Positions 33,518-43,751 of a stretch of 64,000 bases of DNA are shown here, one piece after another. The DNA is from Lactuca virosa (taxonomy: Eukaryota; Streptophyta; Magnoliopsida; Asterales; Asteraceae): contig CAKMRJ010003334.1 of NCBI GenBank assembly GCA_928212115.1, positions 38,963,021-39,027,020 on the forward strand, written 5' to 3'. Below the pieces are notes generated by a model. That model was not told where the DNA came from. It searched no databases and worked only from the letters and a program-made list of their open reading frames with translations. Numbering within the stretch: position 1 is the stretch's first letter; each line of letters opens with the position of its first letter. The translations under genes were made by a program, and so were the position numbers.

Positions 33518-34912
33518 TGTTATGTGCATTTTGTTCACCTTTTTTTCACACCTTTTAGTCCATTTTGTGCATCCATTTAGCATAGTTGTCTTTCATTTTT
33601 CTTGCATTTCATCAAAGTCATGTTAATCTCTAGAAAAACCTTATTTGCACGCTTTTATGGGCTTTTCAGGTAAACTGGAGGTTGAAACGCGTTTTGGGAG
33701 GTGCCGGGAAGCACGGGTGAAGATTCCGGGATGATTGGATGCAAAACGGAAAAGTTGGAAAAATCAAGATTGGACTTGGAAGCAGGAGCATACACGGCGC
33801 GTGTTTGACCAAAAAGGAGCTGTTGACCATGCTGAACATGACCCGTGTCAGTTTAGCCTATTTTGACAGGGGCCGTGTTCGACGCAAAAACTGCCTTTTG
33901 ACAGTTTTTCCTATCTTTCATATTACGGGATTAGGGTCATTTTTACATACACACATCATATCAGAGCACTATTGGTGAGGGAATTTCGAAGGTTTTTGCA
34001 AGGATTTGATCATTTATCATTTGAAAACATTATTTCTCTTATTTGTAAGTTGTAATTGCATACTATTTCCATTTTTTGACTTGTGATCTTGTTCTAGCCA
34101 TGTGTGGCTAGAACCCTAGTTTCTCCAACTTCATGTCTTGACTTCTTAGTTGTGATTTCAATCATATGACTTGATGTTTGCTTTTAATTTCTATCTAGTG
34201 AATTTGATTTTGCTTTAATCGAATGTTTGATTCTAATTGTGATTCTTATTGGCCATTTGAATTAGGGTTAGGTCATTCAAGTTATCTATTTTGCAAAATC
34301 TATAATTGATTTGTGAATTGGACTAAGTAACAAGCACTAAACTGATTTCTATTGAATGAATTTAGTGTAAAGCTTATTCACACATTCTTACACTCCCGAG
34401 ATTGTGAGGAGTATTGGGTGTTGTTGGGAACATTCACATAAAGCTTAATGCAGTCTTTTAATCTAATTCTAAGATCTTGTTTATATTAGGTTAGTAAGGT
34501 TAGGGTTAATCAAAGAGCTTTTTTGGTTAATTAATGTGGTGAATGGGAAGTGTTAGAGCTTGTTAACACTTTCAAGTACCAACTTAGATAGAATTGAGCA
34601 AGTATCTAGTCATCTTTGAATCGCATTGCTAAGTTGTCATACATAGAGTTGGAGTCCTTACAATTTCTGAATTTAATTCATTTATTTAGTCGATAACTTA
34701 TGTCTTTAATTATTTGTTCTAATCGTTGCATTTAAAACCCCCCTCTTTACTGTTGGTGACCAAAGTACCTTGCGCAAAGAGGTATATACTGATTGTCCCC
34801 GTGTCTCTGTGGATCGACCCTACTTGCCTTGTACTACCTTTTAGTGAAATATAGTAGTGTTCTTTTGGAGTATATCGTACCCCTTTATTTATTGGGTTTG
34901 ACACGCCTAACA
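33518..34912 (+). repeat. 3' LTR of Athila/Tat-like element
   Basis: 1395 bp, partner of 29135-30508. It ends CCTAACA and is followed by GGAGC. Confidence 0.92.
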
Positions 34913-35310
34913 GGAGCCCATGGCATCCTGGAGTAAGACCCTGGGGACGAGCCCATGGCATCCCTATTTGTTGTATGCATGGCTTATGTGATATATGTAG
35001 CTTCTATAGCTAGTATGATATCTGATATGTGGATTGTGTCTGGGGTATGCTCTGGGGAACTCACTAAGCATTAGCTTACAGTTTGTGGATTTGTTTCAGG
35101 TACATCTGAGCCCAAGGGCAAGGGTAAGGCTTGATGGTACGGCGTGCACTCTCTCTTAGTCGTTACCATGGGACACTCTCATGTTTTAAAATAAAAATTG
35201 TTGTTGTTATGAAATTGAAAACAATTATATTTGAGATTACACGATTGGTGGAACGTGTTTTGGTTTATTAAAAATGAAAATTTTCTTTTGAAAATTGGGT
35301 CGTTACAAGT

Positions 35311-35323
35311 TGGTATCAGAGCC
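35311..35323 (+). other. Primer binding site of gypsy-2
   Basis: TGGTATCAGAGCC three bases after the LTR A end at 35307. Confidence 0.93.
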
Positions 35324-35845
35324 TTGGTTTGAGGGATTCAGACACACTCTCGGGTGTGTCAGGACTCAAACTAAGGAAATGGTAAAAATCGTTTTCAAAA
35401 ATAAAAATAAAAGTTACAACTTTTAAAGAATGGAAAAGATGAGAGTGCAACGCGCGTGATCGACCGAGCCAAGTAAGTAGTTCCCCAATATAATTAGCCA
35501 TGTTATACTGATATTTGAGCTATGATAATCGTATGTATCTTGCTATGTGTATGCTTTTAAAATTTTTTACAGTTAGGAGCTTATAGCCTTAGAATGATTG
35601 ATTTGGCCTTATTTCCTGTTCCTTGTTTGGTTGTGGTCCTAGGGTAGAATCTCTGATTTGAAAGTCTATTTGATCCTTTTCTATGTATAATTTGCATGCA
35701 TAAAGGCAACCTGTTATGATTGGTCTGATTGATGTGAGTAGAGCAAATCTTAGAATAGCGTGCGATTTGAGTGTGATAGTCTGTGGGATATGATTTATTT
35801 TTGGAACGAAATAGAGTTAGCAGTTAGAGCCTTGGGGAGGTACAG
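35324..35845 (+). other. Untranslated leader of gypsy-2
   Basis: About 520 bases without coding signal, near-identical in reverse complement to 14733-15234 of gypsy-3. Confidence 0.65.
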
Positions 35846-35999
35846 GTAGGTGTGGAAGGCAGTATTGGGCCTGTACTACTGAAAGCACAGGACCTGTACC
35901 CGAACCAATGTTAGATCTGTAAGCTCTAAGGAGGACCGGTGTGAGAGAATCCTCCAATTATGTATCATGATCATTGTGATTCATGAAATTTCAATTCAG
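35846..35999 (+). other. Candidate leader intron, gypsy-2
   Basis: ACAG/GTAGGTGTGG at 35846 and TTTCAATTCAG ending at 35999 enclose 154 bases. The gag ATG starts at 36001. Same motifs and spacing as in gypsy-3. Inferred intron. Confidence 0.45.
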
Positions 36000-36000
36000 A

Positions 36001-36666
36001 ATGGTGGTGACACGATTTGGAGCAGGGGGATCAGGATCTAGATCCGGGTTGGGCAGTGGTACTGAGCCTGTTGATGAGAGGTTGCGCGAGCTCATTGCAG
36101 TCGAGGTGACGAAGGGCATCCTTGACGCTACCCCAGTGATCTTTGGGACAGTTAAGGAGGGTATGATGGAGATTATGGAGGAGAGGCTGAGGTTATTCAG
36201 AGCCGAGATTGTTGTGGGCCAGGTCGGGGCCAGAACTTCCTCGTTCCGGGATTTCAAGGCATGCGGGGCGCCGGAGTTTTTCGGGGTCAGGGACCCCACT
36301 GTTAACCGATGTTGGGTGGCGGATATTGAAAATACCCAACGCATGAGTTCTTGCCCTGATGCGGAAAAGGTGGGTTTTGCTTCATGTATGTTGAGAGACA
36401 GTGCCCGAGACTGGTGGGGAGAGGTGACCAGCCACATGGGAGCAGCCGGTGTGGCTGAGATGACATGGGCCAAGTTTGTTCGGCGTTTCGATGTGGAGTT
36501 TGCACCACCTATTGAGGTGAAACGGCTTGTGAGGGAGTTTCATGACCTTCAGCAGACCACCGAGACTGTAGCGGAGATCACCGCCAAGTTTCGGGAACAA
36601 GTTTTTTGATCTAACAGTACGCTACGAATGAGGATATGAGGCAGACGAGATATCATTCCATGCTGA
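36001..36666 (+). pseudogene. gag of gypsy-2, capsid part (split by solo LTR)
   Basis: Gag start MVVTRFGAGG, then ELIAVEVTKGILDATPVIFG, FGVRDPTVNRC, the DSARDWWGEVTSH motif and the FVRRFDVEFAPP region. The frame ends at 36609 through a shift at QVF, where family members read RALLIPQ. The remaining codons lead to RYHSML at 36666, where a solo copia LTR is inserted. It resumes at 37434. Confidence 0.88.
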
Positions 36667-37428
36667 TGATGGGTTTTGAGCATTCTAACACTCCTATGGT
36701 GTACATGCAACCCTAGAAACCTTGGATCTATGTTTTACTAAGGTACATGCAAATTTGATTTTCCAAGGTTCTTATCCTAACTAGCATGGCATGGGGTACT
36801 TGTAATATACCTTTCTTGTTGCTTGGATTCCTTAAGAACTTTGTGAGCCTAGCACCCCAAATGTGATGCCTCAAATGTTTCACACAACACCACAACTCTT
36901 GGAATAACTTGAGAGAAGCGCACTATCACTCAAAATCGGCTAGCCCTCCTTTTTCTTTTCTATGTGCCGATTTTGCTAGCTTATGGGGTCTTTATATAGT
37001 GTGTCACAAGTAGGGTTACACCATGTAAACCCTAATTGACATGGCTTTTCATTTCCTCCATGATCCATGGGTTTTAACCTCCATGGAGCATCCATGGAGC
37101 ACCCTATGGGTTTTAGCCCAATCCAATAAATCATGGATCATTAGCCCACTATATAAGAATGGATGATTTACACAATCAATCCTCATATATTTAATTAGTC
37201 TCTTTTTGATCACAAAATTAATTCCAAATTAGTTCTTGATCAATACTAATTAAATAATATGATTTCATATTAATATATTATAACTTATAATATATTAATA
37301 AATCATAAGTGTCCTTCTTCTCATTTTGTCTATCCAATTATCATGATGCCATGCAACCCAAATGGACCATGCCAACCGGGTCAAGTACATACCAGAAATA
37401 GTTATGGACTTAGACGCCTTATCCAACA
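36667..37428 (-). repeat. Solo copia LTR in gypsy-2 gag
   Basis: 762 bp with the same ends as the LTRs at 5659 and 12568. It is flanked on both sides by GCTGA (36662-36666 and 37429-37433), a perfect 5-bp duplication. No internal region, so a solo LTR left by LTR-LTR recombination. A TATA-like box lies at about 36991-36999 on the minus strand. Confidence 0.92.
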
Positions 37429-37433
37429 GCTGA

Positions 37434-37948
37434 GGGATGATATCCAAGAGTTTGTGAGCTTTACATGGTGCAAGACCCTGAACGAGATGGCGGAGAAGGC
37501 CCGTGAGCTGGAAATGGAGTTGGACTTCCGCGCCAAGTGGAAGCCTGAGTAGGCATAAACAGCAGTTGGTCAGGCTAAAAAGCCAAAGACCTTGGATCCT
37601 TCCAGCAGGGGCCAGCAGGGTCGTGGCCGGTGTGCCAAGTGCGGTAAACCGCACACCGGGGCTTGTCGGGCGGCAGGCTCGGGATGTTCTGCATGTGGCC
37701 AGTCGGCCCACGTGATCTGGGATTGCCCCAAGAAGGGCTTGATTTGTTTTCACTGCAACCAGACCGGCCACAAGCAGGCCGATTGTCCGAGGTTTTTCAT
37801 GGAGGGGGTGGAGCAGTGGCAGTGCCTACGCCCGCCACACTGAGGATCACAGATGGTTGCCCTGCTAAGGCGGATGCTCCAGCGGTGAAGAGTTACGCCT
37901 TTCAGTTAACTACCGAGGTGGCTCGGGTAGAGCCAGCCGTCATGGGTG
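37434..37948 (+). pseudogene. gag of gypsy-2, nucleocapsid part
   Basis: Continues with RDDIQEFVSF and a basic helix (EKARELEMELDFRAKW), then a TAG near 37549. Three zinc knuckles follow at 37631-37786: CAKCGKPHTGAC, CSACGQSAHVIWDC and CFHCNQTGHKQADC. The last two are regular CX2CX4HX4C. A shift at about 37800-37820 leads to the ATLRITDG and FQLTTEVAR phrases before the protease. It probably binds the genomic RNA; broken here. Confidence 0.85.
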
Positions 37949-38018
37949 GTATGTGTTTATTCTTCTCTACTCTCTATTTCGTTGCACTGCTTATGTATAC
38001 ATTGTGCTCATCTATAAG
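37949..38018 (+). other. Candidate gag-protease intron, gypsy-2
   Basis: 70 bases beginning GTATGTG and ending CATCTATAAG between gag and protease, at the same point as in gypsy-1. Here the unspliced frame happens to be open. Removal would shift the frame by one, consistent with one base lost just after the acceptor (AG/GACC against AG/GTACG in gypsy-1). Confidence 0.4.
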
Positions 38019-38331
38019 GACCTTTTTGGTCAATGGTGTGTCGGCTCATGTTGTGTTCGATTCGGGAGCTACACGATCATTTGTGTCTCTTGCGCTTAGC
38101 AAGAAGTTTCGGGATGCGTTGGGAAATTTGGATTCCTCGCTCGAGGTGGAGATTGCGGATGACTGCACCATTAGTGTTGCGAGGGTGTATCGGGATTGTG
38201 TCCTGAATGTGCTTGGGGAGAGGTTTCGTGTTGATCTATTCATGATATCGTTGCTAGGATTGAAGGTGATTGTCGGGATGGAGTGGTTAGGGGCCATGAT
38301 CGATTGTGAGCGCCAGTTGGTAAGGGTTTGA
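38019..38331 (+). pseudogene. Aspartic protease of gypsy-2
   Basis: Retropepsin domain: TFLVNGVSAHVVFDSGATRSF holds the catalytic DSGAT at about 38059-38073. EIADDCTISVARVYRDC and VGMEWLGAMIDC follow. A TGA at 38329 separates it from the RT linker, which continues in the same phase. Confidence 0.85.
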
Positions 38332-39942
38332 ACCCCAAGTGGGGGAGAAATGTTTATTCATGGTGAGAGGGCCTCGCAGGGGCCGACCCTCTGTTCAGCT
38401 GCGAAGGCAAGGAGATTTTTGCAGCAGGGATGTACGAGATTTCTGGCTTATATCTAGGATACGAGGGTTGAGCTCACGGCGGATGTGGGCAGTGTACTGG
38501 TTGTGCAGAAGTTTCGGGATGTCTTTCTCGAAGAGTTACCAGGAGTGCCTCTGGAGAGGTAGGTGGAGTTTCGCATTGATTTGGTGTCGGGTTCCGCTTC
38601 GATAGCCAAGGCACCGTACCGGTTAGCACCGCCCGAGATGCAGGAGTTATCTACGTAGCTATAGGAGCTGCTAGACCGAGGGTTTATCCGACTGAGCAGT
38701 TCCCCGTGGGGAGCTCCGATCTTGTTCGTGAAAAAGAAGGATGGGTTACACAGGATGTGTATTCATTACCGAGAGCTGAACAAACTAACGGTGAACAACT
38801 GTTATCCGTTACCGAGGATCGACGATTTGTTCGACCAGCTGCAGGGCGCGTCTTGGTTTTCCAAGATTGATCTTCGGTCGGGATACCATCAGATGAGGAT
38901 CGAGGATGAGGATATACCGAAGACAGCTTTCAGGACTCGGTATGGACACTATAAGTTTGTGGTGATGCCATTTGGGCTCACCAATGCCCCAGCAGCGTTC
39001 ATGGATCTCATGAACAGGGTGTGTAGACCGATGCTGGATCGGTCGGTGATCGTTTTTATTGATGATATCCTGGTCTATTCTAAGACCAAGGAGCAACATG
39101 AGCAACATCTAAGGGATGTATTGGAGACCCTGAGGGCGGAGAGACTGTATGCCAAGTTCTCCAAGTGTGATTTCTGGCTGTGGGAGGTACAGTTTTTGGG
39201 GCACATCATCAACCAGGAGGGAATTTCGGTTGATCCATCCAAGGTTGAGGCAGTGATGCGGTGGGAAGTGCCAAAGAATGCTTCCGAAATTTGTAGCTTC
39301 TTGGGTCTAGCGGGTTCTTATCGGAGATTCATACATGATTTCTCCAAGATTTTTGTGCCTTTCACTCGCTTGACCAAGAAGAATGTGACATTCCGGTGGG
39401 GCAAGGATCATCAGTTGGCTTTTGAGACCCTGAGACGGAGGTTATGCGAGGCTCCGATTCTAGTGCTACATGAGGGGTCAGAAGATTTGGTGGTATACTG
39501 TGATGCATCGATCTCAGGGTTAGGCGCAGTACTGATGCAGAGGGGGCATGTGATAACTTACGCCTCGAGGCAATTGAAGCCTCATGAGGCGAATTACCCC
39601 ACTCACGACCTGGAATTGGGGGCAGTGGTGTTTTCCCTTAATATTTGGAGGCACTATATGTATGGGGTACGGTGCACTATTTATATTGATCACAAGAGTT
39701 TGAAGTACTTGATGGATCAGCAGAACCTCAACATGCGGCAGAGGAGGTGGTTGGATGTGCTGAAAGATTATTACTGTGAGATCTTGTACCATCCAGGGAA
39801 GGCCAACATGGTGGCTGATGCTTTGAGCCGCAAGGCGGCAGGTTCCCCGATTGGGAACGTTTGTTTGAGGATAACGGTGATCTCTCCATTGTTGGATATG
39901 GTCAAGGAGTCCCAGGTCGAGGGTGTGAAGAAGGAAAATTAG
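38332..39942 (+). pseudogene. Reverse transcriptase and RNase H of gypsy-2
   Basis: Same phase as the protease. The linker carries stops at 38455, 38560, 38656 and 38662. From 38722 to 39939 the frame is open for 406 codons: FVKKKDG, YPLPRIDDLFDQLQGASWFSK, MPFGLTNAPAAFMDLMN, VFIDDILVYSK (active site, about 39054-39068), FLGHIINQEGI, then RNase H with CDASISGLGAVL, YASRQLKPHE, IDHKSLKYL and VADALSRKA. The catalytic residues are kept. This is the best preserved gypsy pol block in the window. A TAG at 39940 leads to integrase in the same phase. Confidence 0.92.
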
Positions 39943-40845
39943 AAGATAGAGTGGATTCGGGGACAGTGTCCTTTATTTGTTAAGGATAGACGAGGTCTTC
40001 TGACACAGTGTGGTCGGGTGTGGGTACCGGCGGCTGGAGGAGTGAGACAGAAGATATTGGAGGAGGCACACAAGTCCAAGTTCTCTATACATCTGGGGGC
40101 TACGAAAATGTATAGAGATTTGAGACTGAGTTACCGGTGGCCCTGCATGGAACGGTGCTTGACCTGCAGGAAGGTCAAGGCCGAGCATCAACGGCCTCAT
40201 GGCATGGTACAACTGCTACCCATTCCCATGTGGAAGTGGGAGGAGATCACTATGGATTTTATCATGAAGTTACCGAGGACAGCTAGGGGTGTGGAGGCCA
40301 TATGGGTGATTGTGGACAGGTTGACGAAGAGTGCCCACTTTGTTCCGATCTCTGAGAGTATATCCGCTGAAAAGATGGCGGATATTTATGTGCGAGAGGT
40401 GGTGGCCAAACACGGGGAGCCAGTGTCAGTAGTCTCTGATAGGGATGTTCGGTTTATATCTAGGTTCTGGAAGAAGTTCCACGAGGAGTTGGGCACTCAG
40501 TTGCATTTTAGCACGGCGTACCACCCCCAGACAGATGGCCAGAGTGAGATGACGATCCAGACACTTGAGGATATGTTGAGGGCATGTGTGTTGGATTTTG
40601 GAGGGAGTTGGGATACGTACCTTCCATTGGCAGAGTTTTCATACAATAATAGTTACCATGCCAGTATCTACCGACCCCCGTTTGAGATGTTGTATGGTCG
40701 TAGGTGTAGGACCCCGGTTTGTTGGGGCAAGGTTGGACATCGGGTCATGGGGAGCACTGAGGTAGTGCTCAAGACTACCACGTTGATTCAGCAGGTGCGC
40801 GACCGGCTGCGGGTCGCACATAGTCGTCTAGAAAAGTTATGCTGA
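39943..40845 (+). pseudogene. Integrase of gypsy-2
   Basis: In phase with RT. The zinc finger has two His and an intact CLTC, but about eight residues found in gypsy-1 (KREIAWYI) are missing between MERC and the preceding Trp-Pro-Cys. The catalytic core has Asp in MDFIMKLP, Asp in SDRDVRF and Glu in the stretch after TDGQ. Core motifs FGGSWDTYLPLAEFSYNN and FEMLYGRRCRTPVCW follow. The frame ends at 40845 by a shift. Likely inactive. Confidence 0.9.
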
Positions 40846-41326
40846 CCGGCGGCGATCGGATCTTGAGTTCCAGGTGGGGGACTTTGTGATACTAAAGGTG
40901 TTGCCATGGAAGGGATTCATCATGTTTCGGAAGTGAGGCAAGATAGGGCCCCGATATATAGGACCGTTCAAGATTACGGCCCGGGTGGGCAAGGTGGCCT
41001 ATCGCTTGGATCTGCCGGATGAGCTTAGCCAGATTCACAACACCTTCCATGTATCATAGCTTCGGAAGTATGTCACCGACGAGGCCGCAGTCGTTTCTCT
41101 GGACGACATTCAGGTGGATGAGAGCCTGAACTACATTGAGAGGTCGGTTGCAATCTTAGATAGGAAGACTAAGGTTCTTCGGAACAAGGAAGTGAAGCTG
41201 GTAAAGGTGCAATGGCAGCACCACAGGGGCTCCGAGTGGACTTGGAGCCGGAGGACGAGATGCGAGACCACTAACCGGATTTGTTTGGGTCAGCAGACTT
41301 CGAGGACGAAGTCTAGTTCAAGTGGC
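40846..41326 (+). pseudogene. Integrase C-terminal module and chromodomain-like tail of gypsy-2
   Basis: In shifted frames: RRRSDLEFQVGDFVILKV, then a TGA near 40936, GPRYIGPFKITARVGKVAYRL (GPY/F module), NTFHVS, a stop, then SLDDIQVDES, AILDRKTKVLRNKEVKLVK and VQWQHHRG of a chromodomain-like tail. It is nearly identical to 27625-27927. The CACTA element begins at 41330, right after the pol end. Confidence 0.85.
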
Positions 41327-41349
41327 GAACACTACTAGAAAAACAGCCT

Positions 41350-41665
41350 TTTACGACGCGCAATGCGTGTCGTAAAACGCTCAGACGACGCGCAAATGCG
41401 TGTCAAGGAAGGCCCTGTCATAACGAGAGACGACACGCTTTTGCGCGTCGTCTATTTACGACGCGCATTTACGACGCGCGCTTACGACACGCAATGCATG
41501 TCAAGGAAGGCCCTGTCATAAAGAGGATGACACACATTTGCGTGTCGTAAATTTACGACGCACGTATACGACTCGCATTGCGTATCGTTAAAGCCCCTAT
41601 CAAGAAAGGCCATGTCATAAATGAAGATGACACACATTTTTGCGTATCGTAATTTTAAATGTTTA
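41350..41665. repeat. Subterminal repeats of CACTA element
   Basis: Many direct and inverted copies of TTTACGACGCGCA / TGCGTGTCGTAAA and two copies of GTCAAGGAAGGCCCTGTCATAA (about 41402 and 41502). In CACTA elements such repeats bind the transposase. Confidence 0.8.
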
Positions 41666-42206
41666 AAAAAATATTATTTATAGATTTACTAATTTTCAAA
41701 TTAAATTTTCATTTAATGTGTCATAATAGAAAATAAAATATAATATACAAAAAATACAATCCATTGCATAAAATTAATGTCATACAAATAATCGTTCCAT
41801 GGAACAAATCAATAGAAGTTGTAACAGAAATTTACAAACTAATTAGATACAAGAAATATGAAAAACTTGAAATCCCTGAGATTAATAGTTCTAACAGAAG
41901 CTTCACGTGAGATACATACAGTTAGACCAGTAAGCAAGGATGTTCCCGAATCCACAATAGCAGCAAAAGAACATGTATACGATATCTTCTGCTAGAAGGT
42001 GTCGATCCAAAACTATTGTGCTTCTATCCTGCAAAAAATAAATGTAAGGGTAAAATGGTCATTTAGTGATTTAGTCTCATACAAACATTTTCTTGTTTAT
42101 TTTGACTAGAAAAGAAACATACCTAAAAGTACTATATAAACAAACTAACAAAGTGCATTGCTATTTCTTGTTGGAAAGTAAGAAAAGAGAGTTTATATAT
42201 AATTAC
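41666..42206. other. CACTA interior, no gene recognised
   Basis: AT-rich DNA between subterminal repeats and the captured exons. It could include introns of the captured gene. I see no further exon. Confidence 0.5.
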
Positions 42207-42352
42207 AGATTTGTCACGAAGTCGATTAGCTAGAAGCTTTATGGATTTGGTAGAAATAGAAGATAACTCATGGCATGCAATGTGAGACACCACTGCAACC
42301 AGCTTTTGGTGTATGGTTTCATCATAATCCAACAGTCGGACACACAGAGCAC
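42207..42352 (-). pseudogene. PDS5-like: Captured exon resembling cohesin cofactor PDS5 (exon 2 of 2 seen)
   Basis: 146-bp exon on the minus strand, bounded by TTTTGTTAG acceptor-type and GTAATT donor-type sequence. It reads ALCVRLLDYDETIHQKLV, then CHELSS, then AERLRDKS-like ANRLRDKS, a HEAT-repeat part of plant PDS5 proteins, which regulate sister-chromatid cohesion. It follows the exon at 42569-42785 in gene order. No start, no remainder of the gene; a transduplicated fragment inside the CACTA element. Confidence 0.75.
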
Positions 42353-42364
42353 CTAACAAAAAAA

Positions 42365-42367
<3 letters not shown>

Positions 42368-42443
<76 letters not shown>
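42368..42443. repeat. (TA)n microsatellite
   Basis: TA tract in what would be the intron between the two PDS5-like exons. Confidence 0.95.
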
Positions 42444-42471
42444 CAAGTAAGTATCTGAATAATGAAATTGT

Positions 42472-42519
42472 ATAATAATAATAATAACGACGACGACGAC
42501 GACGACGACGATGATGATG

Positions 42520-42556
<37 letters not shown>
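42472..42556. repeat. Compound trinucleotide microsatellite
   Basis: (TAA)n, then about eight GAC/CGA units, then (GAT)n and (AAT)n. Lies in the same intron. Confidence 0.95.
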
Positions 42557-42558
<2 letters not shown>

Positions 42559-42568
42559 GAGGAATTAC

Positions 42569-42785
42569 CAATTATCTGGGGAGATTCTGGTCTAAAAGGA
42601 TTGGATAACATAGAAAGCATGACATGTTCAAGAACAGACATTCGAACCTCAACAACTCTATCAGTCGGCCTCCTTAAAAACTCCAAAAGGATTGGCTGAA
42701 CTGTCTCAGGAATCATGGATCCTGGGATGCAAAAAATCTCTCCCACCAGTTTCACCACTTTTAACCGCATCTCTATTTTATCTGT
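42569..42785 (-). pseudogene. PDS5-like: Captured exon resembling PDS5 (exon 1 of 2 seen)
   Basis: 217-bp exon on the minus strand with TTTCACAG acceptor-type and GGTAAT donor-type borders. It reads RLKVVKLVGEIF, then LLEFLRRPTDRVVEVRM and SVLEHVMLSMLSNPFRPE, very close to the conserved plant PDS5 HEAT region as I recall it. The frame has no stop. The exon order and spacing with 42207-42352 suggest genomic capture with intron, not a processed copy. Confidence 0.78.
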
Positions 42786-42945
42786 CTGTGAAATAATATA
42801 AATAAAATAAAATGTCCTATATGTCACCACCTATTAGTGGTAAAATCCATAAGAGAGGTCTTAAGGTAAATTCTTCAACAAAGATGATGCATTGTAGATT
42901 TTTGGCAAAATGTTTTGAAAGAAATGGGAATCGGTCAAGAGACTG

Positions 42946-42954
42946 AGAGAGAGG

Positions 42955-42988
<34 letters not shown>
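42946..42988. repeat. (GA)n microsatellite
   Basis: GA tract in the CACTA interior. A similar one lies at about 45068-45101. Confidence 0.9.
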
Positions 42989-42991
<3 letters not shown>

Positions 42992-43163
42992 ACTAACCCT
43001 GCACGAGCTGCTTCATTGATTTATACTTTTTCTCGACACTGCTGGACAAATCCCCTATGTAAGTTAGAAAATAAATATCTGTCAGCTCAATCCACCAACC
43101 ATAATTTTGAAAAATTACACAAACAAAATACCCAAAACGCCCATACCTTCCACCAATCCAACT

Positions 43164-43634
43164 TCAATATTCACTTCCAACCAAATACCCAAGACGCCCA
43201 TACCTTTCTTCCCCTAAATAACCAACAAAATAAGTCCCAAACAATATTCTTGTACCCCCAAGAAACCCTTCAGTCACAGTTCCTCCATAATAAATGGCTT
43301 CAAAGAAATCCCACCCGGAAGAAATAATCGGGCCAATGATCCGTTTAGCTTTCCGGGTTGCCATTTTTGCAGCTTTCGCTCCATCTTTTTGGGCTTGTTT
43401 TGCAGCAGCTTTGGATTCCATGCCTTGTGAAATTGCATCTGCTAGTGATGCTTCGATTGCGTTGTTTCTTGCTACTTCAACGTGAAGTGTTCTGATGTTG
43501 TATGTGTAAAGTTTCACACTTTCTTTTACTATGCGTGCTAATGTTCCTGAACCCCCATCTAAACAGTTGAAAATGGTGAACTTTCCACTTTGGGATGATC
43601 CGGTTTCTCCAACCATTTGTGTGCATTTTTCAGC
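43164..43634 (-). pseudogene. Captured exon of unrecognised plant gene
   Basis: Open frame on the minus strand, about 155 codons after a TTTTTTCAG-type acceptor near 43634. It has an Ala-rich helical stretch (EASLADAISQGMESKAAAKQ), a basic part (KMATRKAKR) and a Gly/aromatic-rich end (FFEAIYYGGTVTEGFLGGT, LGEERYGRLGYLVGS) that looks like a small membrane-associated plant protein. I do not recognise the family. Codon usage and the Gly pattern argue for a real exon rather than chance. It lies in the CACTA element near the PDS5-like exons but need not come from the same gene. Confidence 0.5.
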
Positions 43635-43751
43635 TGAAAAAAGGAATATGTGAGACACAGGGAATAAAGAACTACTAAAATAAAGAATATTTCCCTTGAT
43701 ACTTGATAAATCACATAAAAACTGGATACAAAAAAACTGACAGACAATCAA

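Larger units (their letters stand above)
29135..34912 (+). mobile_element. Gag-only Athila/Tat-like LTR retrotransposon nested in LTR A
   Basis: 5778 bp with LTRs 29135-30508 and 33518-34912, both starting TGTTA and ending ACACGCCTAACA. Flanks are GGAGT (29130-29134) and GGAGC (34913-34917), a 5-bp duplication with one changed base. The sister LTR at 47430-47445 shows the uninterrupted site. A primer site of the TGGCGCC...GTCGGGGA kind and a gag fragment are present, but no protease, RT or integrase. Hence non-autonomous. Confidence 0.88.
27928..35307 (+). repeat. LTR family A, shared between gypsy-X and gypsy-2, split by nested element
   Basis: LTR made of 27928-29134 and 34913-35307. It begins TGTAACACCTGTTCC, like 46004, and ends GGGTCGTTACA before the primer site. 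Compared with 46004-47833 it lacks about 250 bases near 27960. Odd palindromes ACTCG(A/T)CGAGT lie at 28456, 28477, 28585, 28606, 28651 and 28673. GACCATG(G/T)GGAGAGCCCATG repeats lie at about 29010-29120. It serves as right LTR of gypsy-X and left LTR of gypsy-2. Confidence 0.85.
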
